Counted from the first letter of the stretch, positions 46,287 through 58,894 are shown. The stretch is DNA of 64,000 nt from Pseudomonas sp. FP2335 (GCF_030687535.1 NZ_CP117437.1:434001-498000), one strand, 5' to 3'. Notes: generated from the sequence alone by a model not told the origin. Made by a program: numbers and translations.

Positions 46287-46837
46287 TGACACGAATCAAC
46301 CTATTACCCTGGCGCCAGGCACTCGCGCAGCGGCGGCGCAAATTTTTCCTGATGTTGCTGCTGGCATTCGCTGGTGTGGCGCTCGCAGCGGTGTGGCTGG
46401 CCAATCAAGTGATCGACCAAGCCATCGACCGCCAGGTCACGCGCAATAGCCGCGTCGATAGCGACATTGCGGTCCTGGATGCGCGCATCAAGACCATCGA
46501 CGACCTGCACGTGCAAGGCCGGCAATTGGCGCAGCGCATGAAGGTGGTCGAGGACTTGCACGACGCTCGCTCGTCCGGCGCCCAGCTGTTGGACCAGTTG
46601 GCGCGCGCGGTGCCTGATGGCGTGCACCTGCATGAGGTGGTGGCCAAGGGCGATGCGGTGAGTGTCCGTGGCAGTGCCGAGTCCAGCCAGGATATTGCCC
46701 AATTGATGCGCCGCCTGGAGGCCTCGCAAGGTGCCAGCGCCACCCGCTTGCAACATGTGCGAACGGAAGGCGTGCGTGGCGACAATGAATTCCAGTTGAT
46801 GGTGCGCAAGGGAGCGCCAGGCGAGGTTCAGCCATGA
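46286..46837 (+). CDS. pilN: Type IV pilus alignment protein PilN
   Basis: Inner-membrane protein of 183 residues with a short conserved cytoplasmic N-terminus (MTRINLLPWRQALAQRRRK) whose INLLP motif docks on PilM, a membrane helix (about 20-42), a coiled-coil stretch and a ferredoxin-like periplasmic part (VPDGVHLHEVVAKGDAVSVRG). Its length and motif are normal, unlike its neighbours. It pairs with the PilO part of the next gene, with which it overlaps by 4 bases. Confidence 0.92.
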   Translation: MTRINLLPWRQALAQRRRKFFLMLLLAFAGVALAAVWLANQVIDQAIDRQVTRNSRVDSDIAVLDARIKTIDDLHVQGRQLAQRMKVVEDLHDARSSGAQLLDQLARAVPDGVHLHEVVAKGDAVSVRGSAESSQDIAQLMRRLEASQGASATRLQHVRTEGVRGDNEFQLMVRKGAPGEVQP

Positions 46838-47805
46838 GCCGGGTCAGGCTCGATGTCGGCTCGCTCTATCACAACGCTGCAACATGGCCTTTGGCAGGCA
46901 AGCTCTTGTCAGGCTGTGCGCTGGCAGGGTTGGTGCTGCTGGTGGGCGATAGGCTGTATCTCGACGCGTCACAGGACCGTTTGCGCCAGGCTGAACTGAA
47001 CGGCGTGGCGCTTGAGCAGCAATTGGCGCAAAAAAGCGTGCTGGCTGCCGGCCTTGAACAGCGTACCCAGCAGTTGCAGGTGCTGCGCGAGCAGGTCGAG
47101 GCGCGTTGGCGGCAATTGCCCGGCGAGTCCGCAATGCCCGGTCTGCTTGACGACACGGCGCGGTTGGCGCTGGCCAATGGTCTGTTGGTAGAAAGCATCA
47201 CGCCGTTGGATGAGCAGGCGCGTCCGTTCTATATCGAGCAGCCGGTGCAGATTGGCGTCAGCGGGACCTTTCACGACCTGGCAAGGTTCGTGAGTGCCCT
47301 GGGCGGCCTGTCGCGGATCACCACGGTGCATGACCTCGCCCTGCGGCCTGACGGCAAGCTGTTGCGCCTTGATCTGCTGGCCAGGACTTATTGGCGCGCG
47401 CAGCAAAGCGCTGGGGTGGGTGAGTACGTGGCGCAGGCCCCGTCCTTTGTCTACGACCCCCAGGGATTGCGCGATCCTTTCCAGCCCCTTGCGGTTCAAG
47501 TCACCCGCACCCGTGGTCGGCCGGCCCAAGCGCCGGACCTTGCTCGGCCACGGGGCATCCTCGAAGCGCTGGCGGTCGATCAATTCGAAATGGTCGGCAC
47601 CCTGTCCCGTGGTATGCAGGCCTTTGTCTTGCTGCGTGCGGCTTCCGAAGTGCATCGGCTGGCGGTCGGCGACTACCTCGGGCCGCATCACGGTCGGATC
47701 ACCGCCATCTACGCCGGGCATATCGAGCTGGTCGAGTTATTTCCCGATGAACAGGGCGACTGGTTGGAGCGCCCGCGAACCCTCGCGTTAAACGTCAACT
47801 CATAA
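46834..47805 (+). CDS. PilO-PilP fusion protein
   Basis: One uninterrupted frame of 323 residues. Residues 1-195 match PilO: membrane helix about 21-42, coiled coil 45-90, periplasmic domain with FYIEQPVQIGVSGTFHDLARFV. Residues from about 206 match PilP from its conserved YDPQGLRDPFQP to HRLAVGDYLGPHHGRITAIY and IELVELFPDEQGDWLERP. The PilP lipoprotein signal, lipid-bearing Cys and much of its flexible N-terminal stretch are absent, so the PilO helix must anchor the PilP domain. In canonical loci these are two genes of about 207 and 174 codons. Neighbours pilN (4-base overlap) and pilQ (13 bases). Confidence 0.88.
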   Translation: MSRVRLDVGSLYHNAATWPLAGKLLSGCALAGLVLLVGDRLYLDASQDRLRQAELNGVALEQQLAQKSVLAAGLEQRTQQLQVLREQVEARWRQLPGESAMPGLLDDTARLALANGLLVESITPLDEQARPFYIEQPVQIGVSGTFHDLARFVSALGGLSRITTVHDLALRPDGKLLRLDLLARTYWRAQQSAGVGEYVAQAPSFVYDPQGLRDPFQPLAVQVTRTRGRPAQAPDLARPRGILEALAVDQFEMVGTLSRGMQAFVLLRAASEVHRLAVGDYLGPHHGRITAIYAGHIELVELFPDEQGDWLERPRTLALNVNS

Positions 47806-47818
47806 CGGAATAAAACCA

Positions 47819-49186
47819 ATGAAAAGGACTTTCCTGTCCTTCGGTGTGGCGCTATGGATAGCGTTCACGGCACCGATGGCTGCTGCTGTGCCCAATCGCG
47901 TCGACCTGATCCACCTGCCGCCCCCGGTGGCGGGTGCTGGCGACAAGCTCAACCTCAACTTCCAGAATGTCGAGCTGCGCGCCGTGTTGCAGCAAATTGC
48001 CGATGTGGCGGGCCTCAACCTGGTGGCCGGCGACGACGTGCAAGGCTCGATTACCCTGCGGCTCAAGGATGTGCCCTGGGACCAGGCGCTGGACTTGGTG
48101 TTGCAAGCCAAAGGCCTGGATAAACGGATCAAGGCCGGTGCCTTGCTGGTTGCACCCGCCGAGGAGTTGGCCGCGCGTGAATTGCTGAGTTTGGAATCGC
48201 GCCGGCAGATGGCCGAATTGGCGCCGCTGCGCCGGGAACTGTTGCAGGTCAACTACGCCAAGGCCGCTGATCTGGCCAAACTGTTCCAGTCGATGAGCGG
48301 GTTTGAGGGTGTCACCGATGAGCGTGGCTCGGTGGCGGTGGATGAACGCACCAATAACATCATTGCCTACCAGACCGGCGAGCGCCTGGAGGAGCTGCGG
48401 CGGATTGTGGCGCAACTGGATATTCCGGTGCGCCAGGTGATGATCGAAGCGCGGATTGTCGAGGCCAACGTGGATTACGACAAAAGCCTCGGGGCGCGCT
48501 GGGGCGGACGGCTCAATCGTGGAAACTGGGCGGGCGGGGGCATCCGCAAGCCGTTGCCGGAAGGCGCGGAGCTGCCGGAAAGCCCGCCCAGCTCGCCGTT
48601 TGTCGATTTGGGGGCGATTACCGGCACCTCGGGGCTGGGCGTGGCCTACGTCACCGACAACCTGCTGCTGGACCTGGAACTGACCGCCATGGAGAAAACC
48701 GGTAACGGCGAAATCGTCTCACAGCCCAAGGTGGTTACATCCGATAAGGAAACCGCACGCATCCTCAAGGGCACCGAGATTCCGTACCAGGAATCGAGCT
48801 CCAGCGGCGCCACATCGGTGTCGTTCAAGGAGGCCTCGCTGTCCCTGGAGGTCACCCCGCAGATCACCCCGGATGACCGCGTGATCATGGAGGTCAAGGT
48901 CACCAAGGACGAGCCCGACTACCTGAATAAACTCAACGATGTGCCGCCGATCAAGAAGAACGAAGTCAACGCCAAGGTGCTGGTCCGGGATGGCGAGACC
49001 ATTGTCATTGGCGGAGTTTTCTCCAATACCCAAAGCAAAGTGGTAGATAAAGTGCCATTTTTGGGCGATGTGCCGTATCTTGGCCGCCTTTTCCGGCGCG
49101 ATGTGCTGGCGGAGAAAAAATCCGAGCTGCTGGTATTCCTGACTCCGCGTATTATGAATAACCAGGCGATTGCTGTGAGTCGTTGA
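47819..49186 (+). CDS. pilQ: PilQ-family secretin, short form
   Basis: Outer-membrane secretin of 455 residues; canonical Pseudomonas PilQ has about 714. Signal peptide 1-23 (ends MAAA). The N0/STN domain starts near residue 42 ([22 protein letters not shown]), then N1 ([19 protein letters not shown]) and the secretin domain (about 215-450) with the signature [17 protein letters not shown]. The N-terminal AMIN domains, which bind peptidoglycan, are absent: only about 18 residues separate signal peptide and STN domain. The PilP-contacting N0 domain is kept. Next is aroK, 4 bases downstream. Confidence 0.92.
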   Translation: MKRTFLSFGVALWIAFTAPMAAAVPNRVDLIHLPPPVAGAGDKLNLNFQNVELRAVLQQIADVAGLNLVAGDDVQGSITLRLKDVPWDQALDLVLQAKGLDKRIKAGALLVAPAEELAARELLSLESRRQMAELAPLRRELLQVNYAKAADLAKLFQSMSGFEGVTDERGSVAVDERTNNIIAYQTGERLEELRRIVAQLDIPVRQVMIEARIVEANVDYDKSLGARWGGRLNRGNWAGGGIRKPLPEGAELPESPPSSPFVDLGAITGTSGLGVAYVTDNLLLDLELTAMEKTGNGEIVSQPKVVTSDKETARILKGTEIPYQESSSSGATSVSFKEASLSLEVTPQITPDDRVIMEVKVTKDEPDYLNKLNDVPPIKKNEVNAKVLVRDGETIVIGGVFSNTQSKVVDKVPFLGDVPYLGRLFRRDVLAEKKSELLVFLTPRIMNNQAIAVSR

Positions 49187-49190
49187 TTCT

Positions 49191-49709
49191 GTGCGAAATT
49201 TGATTCTTGTAGGACCGATGGGCGCTGGAAAAAGCACCATCGGCCGTTTGCTTGCCAAAGAGCTGCGCCTGCCATTCAAAGATTCCGACAAGGAAATTGA
49301 AGTGCGCACGGGTGCCAATATCCCATGGATCTTCGATAAGGAAGGCGAACTGGGCTTTCGGGACCGCGAGCAGGCGATGATCGCCGAGCTGTGCGGCCTC
49401 GACGGCGTGGTATTGGCCACCGGCGGTGGCGCAGTCATGCGCGAAGAGAACCGTCGGGCACTGCATGCCGGTGGTCGGGTGGTTTACCTGCATGCCTCGG
49501 TCGAGCAACAGGTTGGCCGCACCGCCCGCGATCGCAATCGCCCGCTGCTGCGCACGGCCAACCCGGAAAAAACCTTGCGGGACCTGCTGGCGCTGCGCGA
49601 TCCGCTGTATCGGGAGATCGCCGATCTGGTGGTGGAAACCGATGAGCGGCCACCTCGGATGGTGGTCCTCGATATTCTTGAGCGCCTGCAACGGCTGCCA
49701 CCCCGTTAA
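49191..49709 (+). CDS. aroK: Shikimate kinase
   Basis: Phosphorylates shikimate at O3 in the shikimate pathway; 172 residues. Start GTG 49191 ([11 protein letters not shown]). Walker [10 protein letters not shown] is at residues 8-16; the shikimate-binding DSDKEIE and [17 protein letters not shown], and the lid arginines in [12 protein letters not shown] follow. No strong ribosome site is visible, so translation may be coupled to pilQ, whose stop is 4 bases upstream. Confidence 0.96.
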   Translation: MRNLILVGPMGAGKSTIGRLLAKELRLPFKDSDKEIEVRTGANIPWIFDKEGELGFRDREQAMIAELCGLDGVVLATGGGAVMREENRRALHAGGRVVYLHASVEQQVGRTARDRNRPLLRTANPEKTLRDLLALRDPLYREIADLVVETDERPPRMVVLDILERLQRLPPR

Positions 49710-49834
49710 AGCCAGGCCCGAAATGCGCTATTCTCGGCGGCGCGCCATCACCCTCTGGGGTGTGGCGTAGAGCCATCAGGCAACGCCGAGTCTCGACGTT
49801 GCCGGTCGTCAATACATCTCTAACGCGGGGACAC

Positions 49835-50935
49835 ATGCAGACACTTAAGGTCGATCTAGGCGAGCGCAGCTACCCGATCCATATTGGCGAAGGTCTGCTG
49901 GACCAGCCCGAGTTGCTCGCACCGCATATTGCCGGGCGGCAAGTGGCGATCATCTCCAACGAAACGGTCGCGCCGCTGTATCTTGAGCGTCTGAGCCGCA
50001 GTCTTGCGGCGTATTCGGTGATCTCGGTGATCCTGCCCGACGGCGAAGCCCACAAGAACTGGGAAACCCTGCAACTGATCTTTGATGGCCTGCTCACCGC
50101 ACGCCATGACCGCCGCACCACCGTGATCGCCCTGGGCGGCGGTGTGATCGGCGACATGGCCGGCTTTGCGGCGGCCTGCTACCAGCGTGGCGTGGACTTT
50201 ATCCAGGTGCCGACCACCTTGCTGTCCCAGGTCGACTCGTCGGTGGGCGGCAAGACCGGTATCAACCATCCGCTGGGCAAGAATATGGTTGGCGCGTTCT
50301 ACCAGCCTCAGGCAGTGCTGATCGACACCGCCACCCTCAATACCTTGCCGCCGCGCGAGTTGTCGGCGGGCCTGGCGGAAGTCATCAAGTACGGGCTGAT
50401 CTGCGATGAGCCGTTCCTGGCCTGGCTGGAAGAGCACGTCGACGCCCTGCGCAACCTCGATCAGGTCGCCCTCACCGAAGCGATTTCCCGCTCCTGCGCC
50501 GCCAAGGCGCTGGTGGTGAATGCCGATGAACGGGAGTCCGGCGTACGGGCCACCCTGAACCTCGGCCACACTTTCGGCCATGCGATCGAAACGCACATGG
50601 GCTATGGTGTGTGGTTGCATGGGGAGGCCGTAGCGGCTGGCACAGTAATGGCATTGGACATGTCGCAGCGCCTGGGCTGGATCAGTGCCCAGGAGCGTGA
50701 TCGTGGTATCCGCCTGTTCCAGCGCGCCGGTTTGCCGGTCATTCCGCCGGAGGAAATGACCGAGGCGGACTTCCTCGAACATATGGCGATAGACAAGAAA
50801 GTGATCGACGGTCGACTACGACTGGTGCTGTTGCGCCGCATGGGCGAAGCGGTGGTGACCGACGATTATCCAAAAGAGATTCTACAGGCCACGCTGGGAG
50901 CGGATTACCGCGCCCTGGCTCAGCTGAAAGGTTAA
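49835..50935 (+). CDS. aroB: 3-dehydroquinate synthase
   Basis: NAD- and metal-dependent enzyme converting DAHP to 3-dehydroquinate; 366 residues from [18 protein letters not shown]. Motifs: [40 protein letters not shown] and [12 protein letters not shown] with metal-binding His. GGGG lies 4 bases before the ATG 49835; the in-frame extension upstream is rejected. The order aroK-aroB-damX is conserved in gammaproteobacteria. Confidence 0.97.
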   Translation: MQTLKVDLGERSYPIHIGEGLLDQPELLAPHIAGRQVAIISNETVAPLYLERLSRSLAAYSVISVILPDGEAHKNWETLQLIFDGLLTARHDRRTTVIALGGGVIGDMAGFAAACYQRGVDFIQVPTTLLSQVDSSVGGKTGINHPLGKNMVGAFYQPQAVLIDTATLNTLPPRELSAGLAEVIKYGLICDEPFLAWLEEHVDALRNLDQVALTEAISRSCAAKALVVNADERESGVRATLNLGHTFGHAIETHMGYGVWLHGEAVAAGTVMALDMSQRLGWISAQERDRGIRLFQRAGLPVIPPEEMTEADFLEHMAIDKKVIDGRLRLVLLRRMGEAVVTDDYPKEILQATLGADYRALAQLKG

Positions 50936-50945
50936 CCAGATTCCG

Positions 50946-52520
50946 ATGACTAGTTTGCATGCCGACGAGGCGTTCCTCGGCCATTACCAGTTAAGCCACG
51001 ACCCTTTTGCTCCACGGGTGCCTGGCTTCAAATTCTTCCCGGCCCAGCGCAAGCCAGTGCTGGGGCAACTGCACCACCTGGCGCGCTACAGCCAGTTGCT
51101 GCTGGTGGTCACCGGCCCGTTGGGCAGCGGCAAGACCTTGCTGCGCCAGGCCCTGGTGGCCAGTACCAACAAGCAATCGGTGCAGAGCGTGGTCGTATCC
51201 GCTCGCGGGGCCGGTGATGCGGCGGGTGTGCTGCGCCAGGTGGCCCAGGCCCTGGACGTGTCCAGCGCCGAGCCGAATGCGATCCTCAAGCAAGTGGTGC
51301 AATTGGGCCTGACCGGCCAGGAAGTCTACTTGCTGGTGGATGACGCCGAGCAGCTTGACGAATCCGCGCTGGAAGCGCTGTTGGCGCTGGCAGCCGGCAC
51401 GCCGGAAGGCCGTCCCCACGTGTTCCTGTTTGGTGAGTCGTCGTTGATCGCCGATCTGGAGCAGATCAGTGGCGATCAAGAGCTGTTCCACGTGATCGAA
51501 TTGCAACCGTACGAAGAAGAGGAAACCCGCGAATACCTGGCTCAACGCCTGGAAGGCGCAGGGGCCGGTATCGAACTTTTCTCCGCCCAGCAGATCTCTG
51601 ATATTCACGAAAGCTCCGACGGCTGGCCTGGCACCATCAACCAGGTCGCCCGCGATGCGATGATCGAAGCCATGATTGCCAGCCGCTCTGCGGTCAAGCG
51701 TCCAAAGATGGGGTTCACTATGCCTAAGAAGCACGTATTGGCGATTTCCGCCGTTGTCGTGGTTGCCGTCGCCGCCGCCTGGTTGATCCCGGGCCGCAAC
51801 AAGGCCCCGACCACCGCTGGCGCGCCAACCGAACAGGCGCAGTTGCCACTGGGCAAGCCCACGCCAAATGTCGAATTCGCCAACTCCGGCCAGCCAACCA
51901 ACCTGCCGATGGTCGGCCAGCCGGTGATGCGCGGCCCGCTCGCCGAAGAAGCCGGCGGCATCTCCGAAGGCGACGACGGCGTGCCGGTGGAAGGCTCCAG
52001 CGCCACACCGCCAACCGTGACCACCACCGCGCCACCTGCGGGCGTGCCGGCAGGCCAGCCAGCGGCAGTTGCCAAGCCGACGCCGACGCCGGCACCGACC
52101 GTCGCCACCGCCAAGCCGACGCCAGTGACCAAGCCGGTTGTCGCGGCGCCAGCGCCAGCCGCCAAGCCAACCCCGGCTCCGGCCGCCAAGCCGGCTGAAA
52201 AGCCTGTCACCGTCGCCAAGGCCGGTGCAGCGGGTAGCGGTTGGTACGGCAGCCAGCCTGCGAGCAACTTCGTGGTGCAGATCCTAGGCACCAGCTCCGA
52301 AGCCAACGCCCAGGCGTTCGTGAAAGAGCAGGGCGGCGAGTACCGTTACTTCAAGAAAGTACTCAACGGCAAGCCTCTCTACGTGATCACCTACGGCAAC
52401 TTCTCCAGCCGTGCAGCCGCTGATTCTGCGATCAAATCCTTGCCAGCGAAGGTTCAGGCTGGTAAACCTTGGCCTCGCACTGTCGCCAGCGTTCAACAAG
52501 AACTGGCAGCAACTCGCTGA
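50946..52520 (+). CDS. DamX-like AAA/SPOR-domain protein
   Basis: Bitopic protein of 524 residues. The cytoplasmic AAA-type part (1-250) has Walker A GPLGSGKT near 57 and Walker B VYLLVDDAEQ near 129, like ExeA-type ATPases. A membrane helix follows (about 263-283, HVLAISAVVVVAVAAAWLIPG), then a long Pro/Ala/Thr-rich periplasmic linker, and a SPOR domain (about 441-515, NFVVQILGTSSEANAQAF) that recognises septal peptidoglycan. In E. coli DamX lacks an intact N-terminal ATPase; position after aroB supports the same family. Likely role: cell division. Confidence 0.9.
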   Translation: MTSLHADEAFLGHYQLSHDPFAPRVPGFKFFPAQRKPVLGQLHHLARYSQLLLVVTGPLGSGKTLLRQALVASTNKQSVQSVVVSARGAGDAAGVLRQVAQALDVSSAEPNAILKQVVQLGLTGQEVYLLVDDAEQLDESALEALLALAAGTPEGRPHVFLFGESSLIADLEQISGDQELFHVIELQPYEEEETREYLAQRLEGAGAGIELFSAQQISDIHESSDGWPGTINQVARDAMIEAMIASRSAVKRPKMGFTMPKKHVLAISAVVVVAVAAAWLIPGRNKAPTTAGAPTEQAQLPLGKPTPNVEFANSGQPTNLPMVGQPVMRGPLAEEAGGISEGDDGVPVEGSSATPPTVTTTAPPAGVPAGQPAAVAKPTPTPAPTVATAKPTPVTKPVVAAPAPAAKPTPAPAAKPAEKPVTVAKAGAAGSGWYGSQPASNFVVQILGTSSEANAQAFVKEQGGEYRYFKKVLNGKPLYVITYGNFSSRAAADSAIKSLPAKVQAGKPWPRTVASVQQELAATR

Positions 52521-52873
52521 AGATCCGGCGGCCTTACCCAGGCCGCCCTCCCGGCACCTCAAAAAATATCCGCAAGTGCGTGCTGCCCTCACAGGCCGCG
52601 CGCTTTGTGGTGTCTGCGTCACAGTGGCTTTTGAGTCGTAGCGGTCAGAATTAAAAAAGTTTTGACTAGCACAGCATATCGCTTTAAACCTTTCATAAAT
52701 GCGACATAGATTTGCGACATTTCGTCGCTAAATTTGTGAGCGTCTGTGTCGGTGTGTACAATGACCTCCCTTTTGCCCCCGCTAAGCCGGCGTACGTTCG
52801 GCGTGGAAGGTAACCGGTTGAATTGAAAAGAAATTTGCCTCGATATAAGAGGCAGCCTGGTGAGAAAGTGTCT
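52521..52873 (+). promoter_or_regulatory. Terminator and promoter region ahead of gltB
   Basis: 353 bases without a gene. A stem GGCGGCCT-taccc-AGGCCGCC (52527-52548) can end the aro-damX transcript. A sigma-70 promoter candidate is TTGTGA (52734-52739), 17 bases, TACAAT (52757-52762). Just upstream are two GCGACAT copies 13 bases apart (52701 and 52714) and a related TCGTCGC, possible binding sites for a nitrogen-responsive regulator; this last point is a guess. Confidence 0.55.
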
Positions 52874-55800
52874 ATGAAAGCAGGTCTGTACCAACCCGAT
52901 GAATTCAAGGATAACTGCGGTTTCGGCCTGATAGCCCATATGCAGGGCGAGCCCAGTCATACCCTTTTGCAAACGGCCATCGAGGCCCTGACCTGCATGA
53001 CCCACCGCGGTGGGATCAACGCCGACGGCAAGACCGGTGACGGTTGCGGCTTGCTGATCCAAAAGCCCGACCTGTTCCTGCGCGCTGTCGCCAAAGAGCA
53101 ATTTGCGGTCGACCTGCCCAAGCAGTACGCCGTGGGGATGGTGTTTTTCAACCAGGACCCGGTAAAAGCCGAAGCCGCTCGCGAGAACATGAACCGCGAG
53201 ATCCTCGCGGCCGGCCTGCAACTGGTCGGCTGGCGCAAAGTGCCGATCGACACCAGCGTACTCGGCCGCCTGGCCAACGAGCGTCTGCCGCAGATCGAAC
53301 AAGTGTTCATCGCAGGCGACGGCCTCAGCGACCAGGACATGGCGATCAAGCTGTTTACCTCCCGTCGTCGTTCGTCCGTGGCCAACGCCGCCGATGCCGA
53401 CCACTACATCTGCAGCTTTTCCCACAAGACCATTATCTACAAAGGCCTGATGATGCCGGCGGACCTCACCGCCTTCTATCCAGACCTGAGCGATGAGCGC
53501 CTGCAAACCGCGATCTGCGTGTTCCACCAGCGCTTCTCCACCAACACCCTGCCGAAATGGCCGCTGGCCCAGCCATTCCGCTTCCTCGCCCACAACGGCG
53601 AGATCAACACCATCACCGGTAACCGCAACTGGGCCGTGGCCCGTCGCACCAAGTTCGCCAACGACCTGATGGACCTCGAAGAGCTCGGCCCGCTGGTCAA
53701 CCGCGTGGGTTCCGACTCCTCCAGCATGGACAACATGCTCGAACTGATGGTCACCGGCGGCATCGACCTGTTCCGTGGCGTGCGCATGATCATTCCGCCA
53801 GCGTGGCAGAACGTCGAGACCATGGACCCGGACCTGCGTGCATTCTACGAGTACAACTCGATGCACATGGAACCGTGGGACGGCCCGGCCGGCGTGGTCA
53901 TGACCGACGGTCGCTACGCGGTGTGCCTGCTCGATCGTAACGGTCTGCGCCCGGCGCGTTGGGTCACCACCACCAACGGTTTCATCACCCTTGCGTCGGA
54001 AATCGGCGTGTGGAACTACCAGCCCGAAGACGTCATCGCCAAAGGCCGCGTCGGCCCTGGCCAGATCCTGGCCGTGGACACTGAAACCGGGCAGATCCTC
54101 GACACCGATGCCATCGACAACCGCTTGAAGTCGCGTCACCCGTACAAGCAATGGCTGCGCAAGAACGCCCTGCGCATCCAGGCGACCATGGAAGACAACG
54201 ACCACGGTTCGGCGTTCTACGATGTCGATCAGCTCAAGCAATACATGAAGATGTACCAGGTCACGTTCGAAGAGCGCGACCAGGTGCTGCGTCCGCTCGG
54301 CGAGCAAGGCTACGAGGCCGTCGGCTCCATGGGCGATGACACGCCGATGGCCGTGCTGTCCCAGCGCGTGCGTACGCCGTACGACTACTTCCGCCAGCAG
54401 TTCGCCCAGGTGACCAACCCACCGATCGACCCGCTGCGCGAAGCCATCGTGATGTCTTTGGAAGTGTGCCTCGGTGCCGAGCGCAACATCTTCCAGGAGT
54501 CGCCTGAGCACGCTTCCCGTGTGATCCTCAGCTCGCCTGTGATCTCGCCGGCCAAGTGGCGTTCGTTGATGACCCTGGACCGCCCTGGCTTCGACCGCCA
54601 GATCATCGACCTGAACTACGACGAGAGCCTCGGCCTTGAAGCCGCGGTGCGCAACGTCGCCGACCAGGCCGAAGAAGCCGTGCGCGCCGGTCGCACCCAG
54701 ATCGTGCTGACCGACCGCCACATCGCCCCGGGCAAGCTGCCGATTCACGCCTCGCTCGCCACCGGCGCGGTGCACCACCGCCTGACCGAAAAAGGCCTGC
54801 GCTGCGACTCCAACATCCTTGTCGAAACGGCCACTGCCCGCGACCCGCATCACTTTGCGGTGTTGATCGGCTTCGGCGCCTCGGCGGTGTACCCGTTCCT
54901 CGCGTACGAAGTGCTGGGTGACCTGATCCGTACGGGTGAAGTGCTGGGCGACCTCTATGAGGTGTTCAAGAACTACCGTAAGGGCATCACCAAGGGCCTG
55001 TTGAAGATCCTGTCGAAGATGGGCATCTCCACCGTCACGTCCTATCGCGGTGCGCAACTGTTCGAAGCCATCGGCCTGTCCGAAGAAGTCTGCGAGTTGA
55101 GCTTCCGTGGCGTGCCAAGCCGCATCAAGGGCGCGCGTTTCGTCGACATCGAAGCCGAGCAGAAAGCCCTCGCGGCCGAAGCCTGGAGCGCGCGCAAGCC
55201 GATCCAGCAAGGCGGCCTGCTCAAGTTCGTGCACGGTGGCGAATACCACGCGTACAACCCGGACGTGGTCAACACCCTGCAAGCCGCCGTGCAGCAGGGC
55301 GACTACGCCAAGTTCAAGGAATACACGAGCCTGGTGGACAACCGCCCGGTGTCGATGATCCGCGACCTGTTCAAGGTGAAGACCCTGGACACGCCGATGG
55401 ACATCAGCGAAGTCGAGCCGCTGGAATCGATCCTCAAGCGCTTTGACTCTGCCGGTATCTCCCTGGGCGCGCTGTCGCCCGAGGCCCACGAAGCCCTGGC
55501 CGAAGCCATGAACCGCCTGGGTGCGCGTTCCAACTCCGGCGAAGGCGGCGAGGACCCGGCGCGCTACGGCACCATCAAGAGCTCGAAGATCAAGCAAGTG
55601 GCGACTGGCCGTTTCGGCGTGACTCCGGAATACCTGGTCAACGCCGAAGTGCTGCAGATCAAGGTCGCCCAGGGCGCCAAGCCCGGCGAAGGCGGCCAGC
55701 TGCCAGGCGGCAAGGTCAACGGTCTGATCGCCAAGCTGCGTTACGCAGTGCCGGGCGTCACCCTGATCTCGCCACCGCCGCACCACGACATCTACTCGAT

Positions 55801-57319
55801 CGAAGACTTGTCGCAGCTGATTTTCGACCTCAAGCAAGTCAACCCGCAGGCCCTGGTCTCGGTGAAACTGGTAGCAGAAGCCGGCGTGGGCACCATCGCC
55901 GCCGGTGTGGCCAAGGCCTATGCCGACCTGATCACCATCTCCGGTTATGACGGCGGCACCGGCGCATCGCCGCTGACCTCGATCAAGTACGCCGGTGCAC
56001 CGTGGGAACTCGGCCTGGCCGAAACCCACCAGACCCTGCGCGGCAACGACCTGCGTGGCAAAGTCCGGGTGCAGACCGATGGTGGCCTGAAAACCGGCCT
56101 CGACGTGATCAAGGCCGCAATCCTCGGCGCCGAAAGCTTCGGCTTCGGCACCGCGCCAATGATCGCCCTGGGCTGCAAATACCTGCGCATCTGCCACCTG
56201 AACAACTGCGCCACCGGCGTCGCCACTCAGAACGAGAAGCTGCGCAAGGATCACTACATCGGCACCGTCGACATGGTGGTGAACTTCTTCACCTACGTCG
56301 CCGAAGAGACCCGTGAGTGGCTGGCCAAGCTGGGCGTGCGTTCCCTTGAAGAGCTGATCGGTCGTACCGATCTGTTGGAAATCCTTCAGGGCCAGACCGC
56401 CAAGCAACATCACCTGGACCTGACGCCGCTGCTCGGCAGCGATCACATCCCGGCCGACAAGCCACAGTTCTGCGGTGTCGAGCGCAACCCGCCATTCGAC
56501 AAAGGCCTGCTGGCCGAGAAGATGGTGGAGATCGCCGGCTCGTCGATCCTGGAGGCCAGCGGTGGCGAATTCGCCCTGGACATCTGCAACTGCGACCGTT
56601 CGATCGGCGCGCGCATCTCCGGCGAAATCGCGCGCAAGCACGGCAACCAGGGCATGGCCAAGGCGCCGATCACTTTCCGCTTCAAGGGCACTGCGGGCCA
56701 GAGCTTTGGCGTGTGGAACGCCGGTGGCCTGCACATGTACCTCGAAGGCGACGCCAACGACTACGTGGGCAAGGGCATGACCGGCGGCAAGCTGGTGATC
56801 GTTCCGCCTAAAGGCAGCGTCTACAAGACTCAGGACAGTGCCATCATCGGCAACACCTGCTTGTACGGCGCCACCGGCGGCAAGCTGTTCGCCGCCGGCA
56901 CCGCCGGTGAGCGTTTTGCCGTACGTAACTCCGGTGCCCACACCGTGGTGGAAGGCACCGGCGATCACTGCTGTGAGTACATGACCGGGGGCTTTGTCGC
57001 GGTACTGGGCAAGACCGGTTACAACTTCGGTTCGGGCATGACCGGCGGTTTCGCCTACGTGCTCGACCAGGACAACACCTTCGTCGACAAGGTCAACCAC
57101 GAGTTGGTCGAGATCCAGCGGATCAGCGGCGAAGCCATGGAGTCCTACCGGAACCACTTGCAGCACGTGCTGGACGAGTACGTCGAGGAGACCGGCAGCG
57201 AATGGGGCCGCAACCTCGCCGAAAACCTCGATGATTACCTGCGTCGTTTCTGGCTGGTCAAGCCCAAGGCTGCCAACCTGAAATCGTTGCTTTCCAGCAT
57301 CCGTGCCAACCCGCAGTGA
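52874..57319 (+). CDS. gltB: Glutamate synthase (NADPH) large subunit
   Basis: Makes glutamate from glutamine and 2-oxoglutarate with GltD. It has 1481 residues from [11 protein letters not shown]; the longer frame from 52823 is rejected. The glutaminase domain follows a short pro-sequence and starts at nucleophile Cys15 ([12 protein letters not shown]). The FMN-binding synthase domain (about 800-1180) has the 3Fe-4S ligands Cys1101, Cys1107 and Cys1112 in [18 protein letters not shown]. The C-terminal glycine-rich beta-helix ([25 protein letters not shown]) completes it. gltD follows 32 bases downstream. Confidence 0.98.
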   Translation: MKAGLYQPDEFKDNCGFGLIAHMQGEPSHTLLQTAIEALTCMTHRGGINADGKTGDGCGLLIQKPDLFLRAVAKEQFAVDLPKQYAVGMVFFNQDPVKAEAARENMNREILAAGLQLVGWRKVPIDTSVLGRLANERLPQIEQVFIAGDGLSDQDMAIKLFTSRRRSSVANAADADHYICSFSHKTIIYKGLMMPADLTAFYPDLSDERLQTAICVFHQRFSTNTLPKWPLAQPFRFLAHNGEINTITGNRNWAVARRTKFANDLMDLEELGPLVNRVGSDSSSMDNMLELMVTGGIDLFRGVRMIIPPAWQNVETMDPDLRAFYEYNSMHMEPWDGPAGVVMTDGRYAVCLLDRNGLRPARWVTTTNGFITLASEIGVWNYQPEDVIAKGRVGPGQILAVDTETGQILDTDAIDNRLKSRHPYKQWLRKNALRIQATMEDNDHGSAFYDVDQLKQYMKMYQVTFEERDQVLRPLGEQGYEAVGSMGDDTPMAVLSQRVRTPYDYFRQQFAQVTNPPIDPLREAIVMSLEVCLGAERNIFQESPEHASRVILSSPVISPAKWRSLMTLDRPGFDRQIIDLNYDESLGLEAAVRNVADQAEEAVRAGRTQIVLTDRHIAPGKLPIHASLATGAVHHRLTEKGLRCDSNILVETATARDPHHFAVLIGFGASAVYPFLAYEVLGDLIRTGEVLGDLYEVFKNYRKGITKGLLKILSKMGISTVTSYRGAQLFEAIGLSEEVCELSFRGVPSRIKGARFVDIEAEQKALAAEAWSARKPIQQGGLLKFVHGGEYHAYNPDVVNTLQAAVQQGDYAKFKEYTSLVDNRPVSMIRDLFKVKTLDTPMDISEVEPLESILKRFDSAGISLGALSPEAHEALAEAMNRLGARSNSGEGGEDPARYGTIKSSKIKQVATGRFGVTPEYLVNAEVLQIKVAQGAKPGEGGQLPGGKVNGLIAKLRYAVPGVTLISPPPHHDIYSIEDLSQLIFDLKQVNPQALVSVKLVAEAGVGTIAAGVAKAYADLITISGYDGGTGASPLTSIKYAGAPWELGLAETHQTLRGNDLRGKVRVQTDGGLKTGLDVIKAAILGAESFGFGTAPMIALGCKYLRICHLNNCATGVATQNEKLRKDHYIGTVDMVVNFFTYVAEETREWLAKLGVRSLEELIGRTDLLEILQGQTAKQHHLDLTPLLGSDHIPADKPQFCGVERNPPFDKGLLAEKMVEIAGSSILEASGGEFALDICNCDRSIGARISGEIARKHGNQGMAKAPITFRFKGTAGQSFGVWNAGGLHMYLEGDANDYVGKGMTGGKLVIVPPKGSVYKTQDSAIIGNTCLYGATGGKLFAAGTAGERFAVRNSGAHTVVEGTGDHCCEYMTGGFVAVLGKTGYNFGSGMTGGFAYVLDQDNTFVDKVNHELVEIQRISGEAMESYRNHLQHVLDEYVEETGSEWGRNLAENLDDYLRRFWLVKPKAANLKSLLSSIRANPQ

Positions 57320-57342
57320 TATGCGCCTGAAGAGTTTGATGA

Positions 57343-58770
<1,428 letters not shown>

Positions 58771-58801
58771 CCCCCGATCCCGAGCTGAAACGGGATCAAA
58801 C

Positions 58802-58894
58802 TGTGGGAGCGGGCTTGCTCGCGAATGCGGAGTATCAGTCACCAAATGTGTCGACTGACCCACCGCTTTCGCGAGCAAGCCCGCTCCCACATTT
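58802..58894. repeat. REPIN-type palindrome after gltD
   Basis: TGTGGGAGCGGGCTTGCTCGC at 58802 and its complement ending at 58892, with a 45-base imperfect centre. GTGGGAG ends outside. Confidence 0.88.

Noticed and set aside
52619..57166. Antisense open frame of 1515 codons opposite gltB
   Set aside because: Exact mirror of a well-conserved high-GC gene; no start signal, low-complexity His/Gln/Val-rich translation and no family match.
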